NCBI RefSeq assembly: GCF_024399335.1
Contig: NZ_CP075339.1
Coordinates: forward strand, 2,418,001 to 2,482,000
Direction: 5' to 3'
DNA length: 64,000 nt
DNA from: Leucobacter aridicollis
GTDB lineage: Bacteria; Actinomycetota; Actinomycetes; Actinomycetales; Microbacteriaceae
Of the stretch, positions 16,191 to 25,902 are shown one piece after another. The translations under genes were made by a program, and so were the position numbers. A model generated the notes under the pieces. That model saw only the letters and a list, made by a program, of their open reading frames with translations, ran no database searches and was not told the origin of the DNA. Positions within the stretch are counted from its first letter, which is position 1. The number at the start of each line of letters is the position of its first letter.

Positions 16191-17141
16191 TTACTCCGCC
16201 CGCAGGCTTCCTGAGACGATCTCGTCGAGGGCACTCAGATCGCGTCCAGCTGTCTGATCGATCCAGGCCGCATTCGGGTAGCGCTTGAACCAGCTGACCT
16301 GCCTTCTCGCGTAGCGCCGCGTGAGTGCCTGCGTCTCTGCGATCGCCTCACCCTCGGTGAGGTCTCCCGCAAGTTGCGCGAGCGCCTGCGCGTAGCCAAT
16401 CGCCCGGCTCGCAGTCTTCCCCTCGGCGAGGCCCTGCGGCAGTAGCCCTCGAACCTCGTCGAGCATGCCACTCGCCCACATCCCCCGCACCCGCGCGTCG
16501 AGGCGCTCGGTCAGCACACCGCGCTCGCAAGCGATGCCGAGAATATGGGTGCGATCGTGGCCCGCCCCTGCGTGCCAGAGCACCGGATCGCTGGGGAGCG
16601 TGACCATCGCATCGCCACCGAGCAAAGCAACCTCGAGAGCGCGAATGACGCGCCTCGGATTTCGGCGATCGACGGCAGCGGCGACAGCAGGATCGAGGTC
16701 GCTCAGCCTTGCAACGAGCGGCTCGATGCCGGCTGACTCGTACTCCCGCTCAAGCGCAGCGCGCGTCGCGGCGTCACGCGGAGGAAACTGAAAGTCGAAA
16801 ACCACGCTCGATACGTAGAGCCCAGATCCACCGACAAGGATGGCGTCTCCCCCCTGCTTGAGGATCGCGCTGATCGCAGCCCGCGCATCGGGCTGATACC
16901 GCGCGACCGTCGCCTCCTCACGGGGTTCGAACACGTCGAACATGTGGTGCGGGATCCCGCGCCGCTCGGACGCCGGAAGCTTCGCCGTGCCAATATCCAT
17001 GCCGGCGTACAGCTGCATTGCGTCAGAGTTCACAATCTGCGCGGGCACCCCGCGAGCTGCACCGAGTCGCTCGGCAAGATCGAGCGCGGCTTCAGACTTC
17101 CCGGTGCCTGTCGCTCCGACGATCGCCCAGAGCGCTCCCAC
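16191..17141 (-). CDS. miaA: tRNA dimethylallyltransferase
   Basis: Adds a dimethylallyl group to A37 of tRNAs that read UNN codons; MiaB then methylthiolates this base. The protein is 316 residues with P-loop GATGTGKS at 9-16, then NSDAMQLYAGMDIGTAKL, PHHMFDVFEP, LVGGSGLYV, RRNPRRVIRALE and the C-terminal RRYARRQVSWFKR. The GTG start lies one base after the miaB stop, so the two are translationally coupled in pathway order. Confidence 0.96.
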   Translation of the reverse strand: MGALWAIVGATGTGKSEAALDLAERLGAARGVPAQIVNSDAMQLYAGMDIGTAKLPASERRGIPHHMFDVFEPREEATVARYQPDARAAISAILKQGGDAILVGGSGLYVSSVVFDFQFPPRDAATRAALEREYESAGIEPLVARLSDLDPAVAAAVDRRNPRRVIRALEVALLGGDAMVTLPSDPVLWHAGAGHDRTHILGIACERGVLTERLDARVRGMWASGMLDEVRGLLPQGLAEGKTASRAIGYAQALAQLAGDLTEGEAIAETQALTRRYARRQVSWFKRYPNAAWIDQTAGRDLSALDEIVSGSLRAE

Positions 17142-17142
17142 C

Positions 17143-18684
17143 TCAGGTTCCGATGCGAAGTGTCGGGAGCCCCAGGTTCACGGCGCGGCCAGCCCCCTGG
17201 GTTGCGTTGCCAGTTGCGGGAGCACCACAGCTCTCTGCCTGCCTGCGATCCCATGCGTCGCCCGCGCGGGTCCGGCGCACCGAGAACCCTACGGTTTCGT
17301 CGGCGATGATGAAGTGCGGAGCGGCCGAGGTCACCGTTGTCGTCACCATGTCGCCGGGACGCGGCTCCTCAGCCCCCTCCGGGACGACAAAGTGAACAAG
17401 ACGGTTGTCGGCTGCACGGCCCGACATGCGCCTCGTGGAACCGTCCTTGCGGCCCTCGTTCGCCGAGACCAACACCTCGACCGTTTTCCCGATCTGCGCC
17501 TGATTCTCTTCAAGCGAGAGTCGCTCTTGCAACGCTTGAAGCCGCTCGTAGCGCTCCTGCACGACCGCCTTCGGGATCTGATCCTGCATCGTTGCCGCGG
17601 GGGTGCCGGGCCTGATCGAGTATTGAAAAGTGAACGCGCTCGAGAACCGCGACTGCTCAACAACGCGCAACGTATCCTCGAAGTCCTCGTCGGTTTCCCC
17701 GGGGAACCCGACGATGATGTCGGTCGTGATGGCCGCGTTCGGGATCCGCTCACGCACCGCATCGAGGATGCCGAGGAAGCGCTTGGACCGGTACGAGCGA
17801 CGCATGGCCTTGAGCACGGTGTCTGAGCCCGACTGCAGCGGCATGTGCAGCGACGGCATGACATTGGGTGTCTCGGCCATTGCCGCGATCACGTCGTCAG
17901 TGAACGCTGCCGGGTGTGGGCTCGTGAACCGAACTCGCTCGAGCCCCTCGATGTCACCCATCGCACGCAGCAGCTTGCCGAACGCCTGCCTATCGCCAAA
18001 CTCGACCCCGTAGGTGTTGACGTTCTGGCCAAGGAGCGTGACCTCCACCGCGCCGTCATCAACAAGCGCCCGCACTTCAGCAAGAATCTCGCCGGGTCGC
18101 CTGTCCTTCTCCTTGCCGCGGAGCGACGGGACGATGCAGAACGTACAAGTGTTGTTGCACCCGACCGAGATCGATACCCAACCGCTCGACGCCGAGTCGC
18201 GTTTCGTCGGCAACGTCGACGGAAACACCTCGAGCGCCTCGAGGATCTCGACCTGCGCCTCGGAGTTGTGCCGGGCACGCTCGAGGAGCGTTGGCAGCGA
18301 CCCCATGTTGTGTGTACCAAATACCACATCAACCCAGGGCGCCTTCTCGACGATCTCGCCCTGATCCTTCTGCGCAAGGCAACCACCAACGGCGATCTGC
18401 ATTCCTTCGCGCTCTCGCTTCACACTGGCGAGCATCCCGAGGTTGCCGTAGAGCTTGTTGGCGGCATTCTCGCGGACCGCGCAGGTATTGATCACAATAA
18501 CGTCGGCGTCTTCAGCGTCGACCGCAGGAACGTACCCCGCAGCCTCGAGCGACCCAGACATCCGCTCGGAGTCGTGCACATTCATCTGGCATCCGAGGGT
18601 GCGCACAGTGTAGCTCCGGGCCGACCCATCGGGGCGGACCGCTGCTGGCGACGGCTCGATCTTCACTGCTTCGACGGTAGGCAT
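17143..18684 (-). CDS. miaB: tRNA-2-methylthio-N6-dimethylallyladenosine synthase
   Basis: A radical-SAM methylthiotransferase acting on i6A37 of tRNA. The protein is 513 residues. The N-terminal UPF0004 cysteines are in [12 protein letters not shown] (C32), [10 protein letters not shown] (C68) and VGGCLAQ (C102). The radical-SAM cluster motif is CNNTCTFC, and a TRAM domain follows ([13 protein letters not shown]). The ATG at 18684 has no ribosome site but has TAGAAT 7 nt upstream, indicating a leaderless transcript. Some 60 residues beyond TRAM at the C-terminus are variable. Confidence 0.96.
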   Translation of the reverse strand: MPTVEAVKIEPSPAAVRPDGSARSYTVRTLGCQMNVHDSERMSGSLEAAGYVPAVDAEDADVIVINTCAVRENAANKLYGNLGMLASVKREREGMQIAVGGCLAQKDQGEIVEKAPWVDVVFGTHNMGSLPTLLERARHNSEAQVEILEALEVFPSTLPTKRDSASSGWVSISVGCNNTCTFCIVPSLRGKEKDRRPGEILAEVRALVDDGAVEVTLLGQNVNTYGVEFGDRQAFGKLLRAMGDIEGLERVRFTSPHPAAFTDDVIAAMAETPNVMPSLHMPLQSGSDTVLKAMRRSYRSKRFLGILDAVRERIPNAAITTDIIVGFPGETDEDFEDTLRVVEQSRFSSAFTFQYSIRPGTPAATMQDQIPKAVVQERYERLQALQERLSLEENQAQIGKTVEVLVSANEGRKDGSTRRMSGRAADNRLVHFVVPEGAEEPRPGDMVTTTVTSAAPHFIIADETVGFSVRRTRAGDAWDRRQAESCGAPATGNATQGAGRAVNLGLPTLRIGT

Positions 18685-18691
18685 AGCAACG

Positions 18692-18697
18692 ATTCTA
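18692..18697 (-). promoter_or_regulatory. -10 box for leaderless miaB
   Basis: TAGAAT, a near-consensus -10 hexamer, lies 7 nt before the miaB ATG and within the short gap after recX. It would give a separate miaB-miaA transcript starting at the ATG. Confidence 0.5.
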
Positions 18698-18730
18698 CCC
18701 GCGCCGGCCACCGAGCAAGAATCCACTGGA

Positions 18731-19630
18731 TCAGCGGAACCTGACCGAGCCCCGGCCTCCGCTAGCGCCGCGCGCGACGCCGTCGAGGGCATCTTTCGCT
18801 GCGCGGGTCGCTCGTTCGCCCGACCAACCACGACGGGCGAGAAAGCCGAGCAGGCGGCGCTCGGCGGTTTGACGATCAAGCCCGACCATTCGCCTGGCGC
18901 GATCGCTCGCGGTCTGGCGCAGCAGTTCCATTTCTTCGTCGTCGTCGAGGTCGGCAAGCGCGCTCTCGATTGCGGCGTCCGGGAGGTGCCGCTCGCGCAG
19001 TTTCTGTCTGATACGCGCTTTGCTTTCGCCCTTGGCGTCGCGCAGCTTGGTCGCGACCGCGGACGCGAGATCAGTGTCGTCGAGGTAGAGCGACTCCGTG
19101 CACTTCGCCACTGCCTCTTCGGCGTCGATCTCGGGGTGGCCAGCCGAGACAAGGGCGCGGTGCAGCTCACCCGTCGAGAGTGGCTTGCGCGCAAGGAGCT
19201 TCACTGCGGTCTCGTACGCAGTGGGACCATCGGCAGAGTCGTCACTTCGGGCGGCGTCTACCCCGCCCCTATGCTCGCCAAGCTCGGCGTCCGGGGCTTC
19301 GCCATTCGCCGTCACCAAGGCGCGGCTGGCAGCATCGAGGCGAATCAGCCCCGGTCCCGTCCAGCCGGCACCATCCGACTCGCCCGAGTCGATCTGACCT
19401 GAATCACCAGGGCCCGAGCCAGAGCGACCCGGATCGGCATGGACGCCCAGCCGAGCTGCGCCTCGCGGCACAGTCGTATCACTCGCCGGGAGACTCGGTT
19501 CAGCTTCTGCCCCAGCAGGCTCCGGCCGCCGGAGCCTGCTGCGGAACTCGATCACCTCGGCGAGGTCGCCCCGATCCTCCCGCTGCGGCGTTGGCCGCTC
19601 CTCGGGAGGAGGAAGAAACCTGACAGCCAT
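18731..19630 (-). CDS. recX: RecX regulator of RecA, with long N-terminal extension
   Basis: RecX binds RecA filaments and limits recombinase activity. The protein is 299 residues, longer than the usual 150-220. The RecX core starts near residue 135 ([19 protein letters not shown] ... [18 protein letters not shown] ... [17 protein letters not shown]) with three three-helix repeats. The first ~135 residues are low-complexity, rich in Pro, Gly, Asp and Ser, and of unknown role. The start lies 2 nt after the recA stop and lacks its own ribosome site, so it depends on recA translation. Confidence 0.9.
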   Translation of the reverse strand: MAVRFLPPPEERPTPQREDRGDLAEVIEFRSRLRRPEPAGAEAEPSLPASDTTVPRGAARLGVHADPGRSGSGPGDSGQIDSGESDGAGWTGPGLIRLDAASRALVTANGEAPDAELGEHRGGVDAARSDDSADGPTAYETAVKLLARKPLSTGELHRALVSAGHPEIDAEEAVAKCTESLYLDDTDLASAVATKLRDAKGESKARIRQKLRERHLPDAAIESALADLDDDEEMELLRQTASDRARRMVGLDRQTAERRLLGFLARRGWSGERATRAAKDALDGVARGASGGRGSVRFR

Positions 19631-19632
19631 TG

Positions 19633-20706
19633 TTAGGCGCTCGCAGCGAGCTGCTCGCCCTTGTCATCAGCTGCCTTCGTCTCGGGAGCCGGAGCCTCCT
19701 CCTCAGAACGGCCGTTCACGCCGAGCTTGGTGAGGATCTTCTCCTCGATCTCCAGAGCAATGTCTGGATTCGCGATAAGGAAGCGGCGCGCATTCTCCAT
19801 GCCCTGCCCCAGCTGGTCTCCGTCGTAGGTGTACCAGGCGCCGCTCTTCTTCACGAGGCCGTGTTCCACGCCGTAGTCGATAAGCGAGCCCTCACGCGAG
19901 ATGCCCGTACCGTAAAGAATGTCGAACTCTGCCTGCTTGAAAGGCGGGGCCATCTTGTTCTTGACGACCTTCACTCGGGTACGGTTGCCCACTGCATCCT
20001 GGCCGTCTTTCAGGGTCTGAATGCGTCGAATGTCGAGACGAACTGACGCATAGAACTTGAGCGCCTTGCCGCCAGAGGTCGTCTCTGGGCTCCCGAAGAA
20101 GACGCCAATCTTCTCACGCAGCTGGTTGATGAAGATCGCGGTTGTTTTCGTCGAGTTCAGGCTGCCGGTGATCTTGCGCAGCGCCTGAGACATCAGTCGC
20201 GCCTGCAGGCCGACATGGCTGTCTCCCATGTCGCCGTCGATCTCAGCCTTCGGCACGAGCGCCGCCACCGAGTCGACAACAACAAGGTCGACTGAGCCCG
20301 AGCGAATCAGCATGTCGGCAATCTCGAGCGCCTGCTCGCCGGTGTCTGGCTGCGCGACGAGGAGGGCGTCGATGTCGACGCCGAGCTTCTGCGCGTAATC
20401 GGGATCGAGCGCGTGCTCCGCGTCGATGAAGGCCGCAATGCCGCCCGCGCGCTGTGCGTTCGCGATTGCATGCAGTGTCAGCGTTGTCTTACCCGAAGAC
20501 TCGGGGCCGTAGATCTCAATAATGCGGCCGCGAGGCAGTCCGCCAATGCCGAGCGCAACGTCAAGTGCAACCGAACCTGTCGGGATAACCTCAACCGCCT
20601 GACGTTCCTGGCTACCCATCCGCATGATCGCGCCCTTGCCGAACTGGCGATCAATGAGGGCAAGGGCCGACTCGAGTGCCTTTTCGCGATCTTTTGCTGC
20701 TGCCAT
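19633..20706 (-). CDS. recA: Recombinase RecA
   Basis: DNA-dependent ATPase for homologous recombination and SOS induction. The protein is 357 residues, with no intein. Walker A GPESSGKT at 67-74, Walker [11 protein letters not shown], and the L2 region [19 protein letters not shown]. The tail is Glu/Ala/Lys-rich. The ATG has AAGGAAG 5 nt upstream. An SOS box at 20904-20921 lies in the 248-nt gap before it. First gene of recA-recX. Confidence 0.99.
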   Translation of the reverse strand: MAAAKDREKALESALALIDRQFGKGAIMRMGSQERQAVEVIPTGSVALDVALGIGGLPRGRIIEIYGPESSGKTTLTLHAIANAQRAGGIAAFIDAEHALDPDYAQKLGVDIDALLVAQPDTGEQALEIADMLIRSGSVDLVVVDSVAALVPKAEIDGDMGDSHVGLQARLMSQALRKITGSLNSTKTTAIFINQLREKIGVFFGSPETTSGGKALKFYASVRLDIRRIQTLKDGQDAVGNRTRVKVVKNKMAPPFKQAEFDILYGTGISREGSLIDYGVEHGLVKKSGAWYTYDGDQLGQGMENARRFLIANPDIALEIEEKILTKLGVNGRSEEEAPAPETKAADDKGEQLAASA

Positions 20707-20903
20707 GATGACTTCCTTCGTATTCGCGCGGACAAAACCGCTGAGTTACTGCCTACCGACTGTCACGACACCGGGACGGTGTTGACAAGGCTGGGTAATT
20801 CCCTAACTCAGACCCTAGATCGGGCCTCCGACATTGAAGCTCGGAGGCACCAATCAGCGGGGACTGCGTTGCAGTTCACTACCTGTGGACGAAGATAACA
20901 CTC

Positions 20904-20921
20904 TTCGAACACATATTCGAA
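20904..20921 (-). promoter_or_regulatory. SOS (LexA) box of recA
   Basis: TTCGAA-CACATA-TTCGAA. Compared with the Gram-positive/actinobacterial consensus TCGAAC-N4-GTTCGA it has one mismatch. It lies about 200 nt upstream of recA, suggesting LexA control. The rest of the gap 20707-20954 shows no gene. Confidence 0.75.
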
Positions 20922-20954
20922 TACGGCGCGACGGCGTGTCGCGCAACAGCTCAA

Positions 20955-21176
20955 TTACTCCCTCGGGTCGGCAAGTCCGCGGCCATGCCGCCGAGGCTCG
21001 GGCACCTCGAATTCGACGCAGAGCGCATCCCAGACGACGCGTGGCTCAACCCCCCGGTCCAGCGCCTCATCCGGCGTGGACCCAAGCGCGGCGAGCCAAT
21101 AGTCGCGCAGGAGCACTCCTGAATGAGCCTCCCCGAACTCCTCGGCAACGGCAGCGCGAAAGGCGCGGTGACGCAT
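20955..21176 (-). CDS. DUF3046 family protein
   Basis: A 73-residue soluble protein of the actinobacterial DUF3046 family, known for its place next to recA. Visible family features are MRHRAFRAAVAEEFGEAHSG, the central LLRDYWLAALGSTPDEALDRG and VWDALCVEFEVP. Function unknown. It starts 6 nt after the clgR stop and is probably co-transcribed with it. Confidence 0.85.
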   Translation of the reverse strand: MRHRAFRAAVAEEFGEAHSGVLLRDYWLAALGSTPDEALDRGVEPRVVWDALCVEFEVPEPRRHGRGLADPRE

Positions 21177-21182
21177 AACCTA

Positions 21183-21506
21183 CTATCGCGAAACGAGTTC
21201 CGAGCCGTAGCCAGAAACCAGCTCGACAGGAACGGTATCCGGCACGCTGCTCTGCATTGGCAGCGACAACCCCTCAACGATTGCGAGACGCTCGCTCACC
21301 TCGCCGAGAATGACGGAAAGTGGAGTGTCTAGCGCATCTGCAACCGCGGCGAGAATCTCACTCGACGCTTCCTTCTGCCCGCGCTCAACCTCACTGAGGT
21401 ATCCGAGCGCAACACTTGCGTCACCCGCAACCTGCCGGAGGGTGCGCCCCTTCTGCAGACGGAAGTCGCGAAGCACATCACCAATTTCTTGACGTACTAG
21501 CAGCAT
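21183..21506 (-). CDS. clgR: XRE-family regulator, ClgR-like
   Basis: A 107-residue HTH_3/XRE protein. The ATG at 21506 follows GAGGAGG at 6 nt. The HTH is [20 protein letters not shown] ... [20 protein letters not shown], closely resembling ClgR, which in actinobacteria activates clp protease and stress genes and usually lies between cinA/pgsA and recA, as here. Identification rests on this similarity plus position. Confidence 0.8.
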   Translation of the reverse strand: MLLVRQEIGDVLRDFRLQKGRTLRQVAGDASVALGYLSEVERGQKEASSEILAAVADALDTPLSVILGEVSERLAIVEGLSLPMQSSVPDTVPVELVSGYGSELVSR

Positions 21507-21632
21507 GTGCAACCTCCTCGAATCTGCACGACCCTACGGTCGTGCATGTAACCTTACCCGGCAAACGCCGATTCGGCACTTGCCGTCACATGTTGTGACA
21601 CTGTGAACAACCAAGAGACTATCTGTTCTATT

Positions 21633-21711
21633 CCCTGAATTCCCTGAACCTGAGTCGACCTAACTCAGGTTTTTGGAAATTCTCAGGTTGTTCCATGAAA
21701 CCTGAACCTGA
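21633..21711. repeat. Cluster of AACCTGA/TCAGGTT heptamers
   Basis: Five copies of one heptamer in 65 bp: AACCTGA at 21647, 21699 and 21705, and its reverse complement TCAGGTT at 21665 and 21683. CCCTGAA is repeated at 21633 and 21642. The copies at 21647 and 21665 can pair as a 9-bp hairpin followed by TTTTT on the plus strand. The cluster fills the AT-richer gap upstream of clgR and after cinA. It may be a regulator-binding array for clgR, or partly a terminator. Confidence 0.6.
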
Positions 21712-21714
21712 TTT

Positions 21715-22245
21715 CTAGTCGAGAGAACGCAGATACTCGAGCACAAGCAAGAGCGCCGCCACCAGCGCAGCGCCTCGAACTTCTTCACGGGTCTCTCCCG
21801 GGGCTGCTACGAGTTCAGCCTTGGTGCCGCCCTCCGTACTGATCGCGACCCACACTGTACCGGCAGGCTGCCCTGTCTGCGGGTCTGGATCTGGGCCTGC
21901 GACCCCCGTCGTGGCGACACCGATCGACGCCGGCACCGGTCCAGCCACCCCGTCAGCCGAGGAAATTGCGCACGCAGACCGGACACCGATCGCCATCTGC
22001 CGAGCGACTTCGGCATCAACAGGACCGCGATCCCGCAGGAGTGCCTCATCGACGCCCAGGATCGCAGCTTTCAGCCTCGTGTCATAGGCAACGACTCCCC
22101 CACTGAAGGCCTGTGATGCGCCAGGGATCGCTACGAGTGCTGCGGCAAGCAGTCCGCCCGTCAATGACTCTGCCGTAGCAATACGCTCCCCCGAGCTCGT
22201 CGCGCGTGCAACGATCTCCTCGGCGAGTGCGAAAGTGTCAGACAT
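21715..22245 (-). CDS. cinA: CinA C-terminal domain protein, nicotinamide-nucleotide amidase type
   Basis: A 176-residue stand-alone CinA-C/PncC domain, which deamidates NMN to NaMN in pyridine nucleotide recycling. Motifs: TAESLTGGLLAAALVAIPGAS, FSGGVVAYDTRLKAAILGV and IGVATTGVAGPDPDPQTGQP. The ATG at 22245 overlaps the pgsA stop by 8 nt, so the two are coupled. The N-terminal competence-type domain of longer CinA proteins is absent, as is usual in this group. Confidence 0.92.
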   Translation of the reverse strand: MSDTFALAEEIVARATSSGERIATAESLTGGLLAAALVAIPGASQAFSGGVVAYDTRLKAAILGVDEALLRDRGPVDAEVARQMAIGVRSACAISSADGVAGPVPASIGVATTGVAGPDPDPQTGQPAGTVWVAISTEGGTKAELVAAPGETREEVRGAALVAALLLVLEYLRSLD

Positions 22246-22843
22246 TGCGAGCGGCGGCCCCCCTGCCGCGCACGTAGGCAACGACGTAGTCTATTCCGCT
22301 CACCACGGTGAGGATCACGGCGATCGTCATGGTGACGATGTTCACCCAGGTGAACACCGCTCCGGCCGCGCCTTCAAGGTGCGCGAGCGGTGTGAGCGCG
22401 AGCGCGATCGCGACGGACTGCGCGACGGTCTTGAGCTTGCCCATCCAGGCTGCAGCGACGACAACGTCGCTCACGATCATGAGGCGGTGAATCGTCACAC
22501 CAATCTCTCGGACAAGAACGACGATAACTACCCACCAGGGCAGCTCGAGCAAGACCGCGAGACCGACGAGCGCTGCACCAGTGAGCGCCTTGTCTGCGAT
22601 CGGGTCGAGCAGTTTGCCGAGGTCAGTGATGAGACCGCGCGAACGCGCAAGGTAGCCGTCGAGGGCGTCAGTCGCTATCGCAATCACGAAGAAAGCCGCG
22701 GCGCCCCAGCGCATGGCTACGCTGTCCCCTGAGGCAAGCAGGAGCCAGAGAAAGAATGGCGTCGCAACGATTCGCGCAGCCGTGATGATGTTCGGCGCGT
22801 TCCAGTTGCTCGGCTTCACGTCGCCAGCCTGCTGATTGCTCAT
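22238..22843 (-). CDS. pgsA: CDP-diacylglycerol-glycerol-3-phosphate 3-phosphatidyltransferase
   Basis: Integral membrane enzyme that makes phosphatidylglycerol phosphate. The protein is 201 residues with about five membrane helices. The CDP-alcohol phosphotransferase motif D-G-x2-A-R-x8-G-x3-D-x3-D is complete in DGYLARSRGLITDLGKLLDP. The ATG at 22843 lacks a ribosome site but has TAGAGT 6 nt upstream, suggesting leaderless transcription of pgsA-cinA. Confidence 0.95.
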   Translation of the reverse strand: MSNQQAGDVKPSNWNAPNIITAARIVATPFFLWLLLASGDSVAMRWGAAAFFVIAIATDALDGYLARSRGLITDLGKLLDPIADKALTGAALVGLAVLLELPWWVVIVVLVREIGVTIHRLMIVSDVVVAAAWMGKLKTVAQSVAIALALTPLAHLEGAAGAVFTWVNIVTMTIAVILTVVSGIDYVVAYVRGRGAAARNV

Positions 22844-22891
22844 ACGCCCACTCTACCGGGGGCGCGGTCCGCGAAGCGGGACGCAGCCTTC

Positions 22892-25807
22892 CTAATCGCG
22901 GCCCGTCAGCTGCCAGGCGTCTTCCGAGCCCCCATCGTCGTCGTTGTCTCCGTAGTCATACGCCTCGGGCGCAGCGGCCTCGCGCTGCGCGAGCGGGTCG
23001 TCGTATCGGGTGTCGGCCTCATACTCGCCGGCCCCGCCGCCCGCTGGGACGATTACGTCGGTGACGGCATCTCCCGGAGCCGGAGCGACGGGTGGTGGTG
23101 ACACCGCTGGCATCTGGGCCGGGGCTGCGGGCGGAGTGGCTGGCTGAGCAAAGCTCGGCGCGGCTCCGCCACCCTGGATACGCGCGAGCACCTCAGCGAG
23201 CTGTTCGGGGGCGACGAGCACGTCACGCGCCTTCGACCCTTCGGAGGGGCCAACGATATCGCGAGACTCCATGAGGTCCATGAGCCTGCCAGCTTTCGCG
23301 AAGCCAACACGGAGCTTGCGCTGCAGCATCGACGTCGACCCGAACTGCGAGGTCACCACGAGCTCAATGGCCGCGACGAGCACCTCGAGATCGTCGCCGA
23401 TGTCGGCGTCGATCTCCTTCTTCTCCGTAGCCTGCGCGACGTCTGCCCGGTACTCGGGCGTCGCCTGCTCCTTCACGTGCTTCACAACCCGGGCGATCTC
23501 GGCCTCGTCGACCCACGCACCCTGGACGCGCATCGGGCTCGACTCGCCATTCAACAGCAGTAGGCCGTCGCCCTGGCCAATGAGTCGCTCAGCGCCGACC
23601 TCGTCGAGAATGACTCGCGAGTCGGTTCCTGAGGCGACGGCGAAGGCGTACCGACTCGGCACATTCGACTTGATCACGCCGGTGACGACGTTTACAGAGG
23701 GGCGCTGGGTTGCCAGCACGAGGTGAATACCGGCCGCTCGCGCGAGCTGGGTGATGCGCTGAATCGAGTCTTCAACGTCGCGGGGCGCAACGAGCATGAG
23801 GTCGGCGAGCTCGTCCACGACGACCAGTAGGTAGGGGTAGGGCTTCAGCTGGCGCTGGCTCCCCTCGGGAAGCACGATCGTGCCCTCACGAACGGCAACG
23901 TTGAAGTCGTCAATGTGCCTGAACCCGAACGACGCAAGGTCGTCGTAGCGCATGTCCATCTCTTTCACGACCCATTGCAACGCTTCCGCAGCCTTCTTCG
24001 GAGCGGTGATGATCGGAGTGATGAGGTGAGGGACACCCTGATAGACAGTGAGCTCAACACGCTTCGGATCAACGAGGACCATGCGTACCTCGGAGGGAGT
24101 CGCGCGCATGAGCAGGCTCGTGATCATGGAGTTGATAAAGCTTGACTTACCCGATCCCGTCGCACCAGCGACGAGCAGGTGTGGCATCTTCGCAAGGTTC
24201 GCGAGGACGAACTCGCCCTTCACATCCTTGCCGACACCGATTGTCATCGGGTGGGTGTTTCGCTGCGCCTTGGCCGACCGAAGGACGTCGCCAAGAGCGA
24301 CGTTCTCGCGATCCTTATTCGGGATCTCAATGCCGATAGCGCTCTTGCCCGGAATTGGCGAGAGGATACGGACCTCGTTCGACGCGACAGCGTACGAGAG
24401 GTTCCGTGAGAGAGCCGTGACTTTCTCGACTTTAACGCCAGGGCCAAGCTCGACCTCGTACTGAGTGACCGTCGGACCACGCGAGAACCCTGTGACAACA
24501 GCGTCGACCTTGAACTCTTCGAAGACCCGAGCGACGGCCGCCATGATCTGCTCGTTCGCCTCGCTGTGAGTTTTCGGCGGTGCGCCCGCAGACAGGAGTG
24601 CCTGCTCGGGCAGCGAGTAGTCGGCGTTGGCCGCGGGATCGTGCGGCGGAGCTACCGCGAATTCGCGACTCTCGGAGACAGGCTCGGGCTCGTCGACCGG
24701 ATCCGAGAAGCTATCGAACGAGTCGTCTCCAAGCCCCGACCCGCGACCTGGCCGGCTTGCCGCCTGGTCGACGCCTTCGAGCCCTGCAAACACGTCGGCG
24801 TCGAAGACGTCCGTCGGCGCCTCATCAGCAAACGCCGACTCGAACGCACCAACCTGCTCAGCCTCGCTTGCGGCCAGTACTTCCTCGATCGCAGAGGGAT
24901 CTGGCAGGTAATTTGGATCCTCTTCGCGGCCCGTCGCGTTGCGCCGCCACCACGGAAGTGCGTCGTCAGACTCGTCTGAATGGTCAAAGAGCTCACCAGT
25001 CTTGTCCGAAGACTTCCCTGACTTCTTCGACCTCTTCTCGGATGGCTCGACCTCACGTTCTGCGGGCGCGGGCGCACCAAAGAGATACGCGTACCCTTCG
25101 CGTATGCGCGAGCCAATCTTGCTCGGTGGGGTCTTTGTGATGATGAGGAGCGAGAACGCGAGCAGCAGGCTCAGCACCGGAACCGCGACCCAGACCGTCG
25201 CGAGATTCAGCGGCGCCCCAATCAGCCACCCGAGCAGCCCACCAGCCTCGGCGAGACCAGGCATGCCGTCGCGCGGCTTAGGCGTGCCGCCGAGCACGTG
25301 AGCAAGGCCGGAGGCGCTTGCGAGCGCAAGGAAGAGCCCGATGGCGATACGCCTGTTGTCGTTGACTGTCGACGGGTTGTTAAAGAGCCAGAGCGCAAAG
25401 CCGCCCATGATGATCGGCAGGCCGAACGCGATCCTGCCGAACAGCGCACCAAACGTCCAGGTGTCAAGCTGCGTAGCGACGGTGTTGCCAATGAGGAACC
25501 ACTCGATGACCGCGCCGACGACCGCGAGGAGCACGAGCAGCATCGGAAACCCGTCGCGTCTCGCCTCGGGCTCAAGTGGCTCGGACCTGAACGCTCGGGC
25601 CCCTGCTCCGACCGCGTTCGCGAGGCCACCCCAGGCGCGAACGAAAAAACTCTCGCGCTCTTCCTCGGCCATGATGACTTTCGTCGTCGCCGAAGTACGG
25701 GTACTCCCCCTCGAAGATCCGGTGCGCGTCTGGGCACCCTTCGAACGGGTGCCCTGCGACGCGGTGGATCGGGTAGAGCCCCCGCCTGACGAAGCGTTTT
25801 TGGCCAT
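22892..25807 (-). CDS. ftsK: DNA translocase FtsK
   Basis: Septal DNA pump that clears the chromosome and activates XerCD. The protein is 971 residues from the ATG at 25807 (TACCGT 6 nt upstream, leaderless-like). Layout: basic Ser/Thr/Gly-rich N-terminus; four membrane helices within about residues 65-225 ([18 protein letters not shown] is the first); an acidic linker; motor domain with Walker A GATGSGKS and Walker [13 protein letters not shown]; gamma DNA-binding winged helix ([20 protein letters not shown]); Pro/Ala-rich tail. All parts are present. Confidence 0.97.
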   Translation of the reverse strand: MAKNASSGGGSTRSTASQGTRSKGAQTRTGSSRGSTRTSATTKVIMAEEERESFFVRAWGGLANAVGAGARAFRSEPLEPEARRDGFPMLLVLLAVVGAVIEWFLIGNTVATQLDTWTFGALFGRIAFGLPIIMGGFALWLFNNPSTVNDNRRIAIGLFLALASASGLAHVLGGTPKPRDGMPGLAEAGGLLGWLIGAPLNLATVWVAVPVLSLLLAFSLLIITKTPPSKIGSRIREGYAYLFGAPAPAEREVEPSEKRSKKSGKSSDKTGELFDHSDESDDALPWWRRNATGREEDPNYLPDPSAIEEVLAASEAEQVGAFESAFADEAPTDVFDADVFAGLEGVDQAASRPGRGSGLGDDSFDSFSDPVDEPEPVSESREFAVAPPHDPAANADYSLPEQALLSAGAPPKTHSEANEQIMAAVARVFEEFKVDAVVTGFSRGPTVTQYEVELGPGVKVEKVTALSRNLSYAVASNEVRILSPIPGKSAIGIEIPNKDRENVALGDVLRSAKAQRNTHPMTIGVGKDVKGEFVLANLAKMPHLLVAGATGSGKSSFINSMITSLLMRATPSEVRMVLVDPKRVELTVYQGVPHLITPIITAPKKAAEALQWVVKEMDMRYDDLASFGFRHIDDFNVAVREGTIVLPEGSQRQLKPYPYLLVVVDELADLMLVAPRDVEDSIQRITQLARAAGIHLVLATQRPSVNVVTGVIKSNVPSRYAFAVASGTDSRVILDEVGAERLIGQGDGLLLLNGESSPMRVQGAWVDEAEIARVVKHVKEQATPEYRADVAQATEKKEIDADIGDDLEVLVAAIELVVTSQFGSTSMLQRKLRVGFAKAGRLMDLMESRDIVGPSEGSKARDVLVAPEQLAEVLARIQGGGAAPSFAQPATPPAAPAQMPAVSPPPVAPAPGDAVTDVIVPAGGGAGEYEADTRYDDPLAQREAAAPEAYDYGDNDDDGGSEDAWQLTGRD

Positions 25808-25902
25808 GTGACTACGGTACAAGCCACCGCTGACAATGGCTGCACGGGAAACGGCGTGCCCCGAGACTCGTCAAAACGCGCCGCTATGCGTAAAACGACT
25901 CG

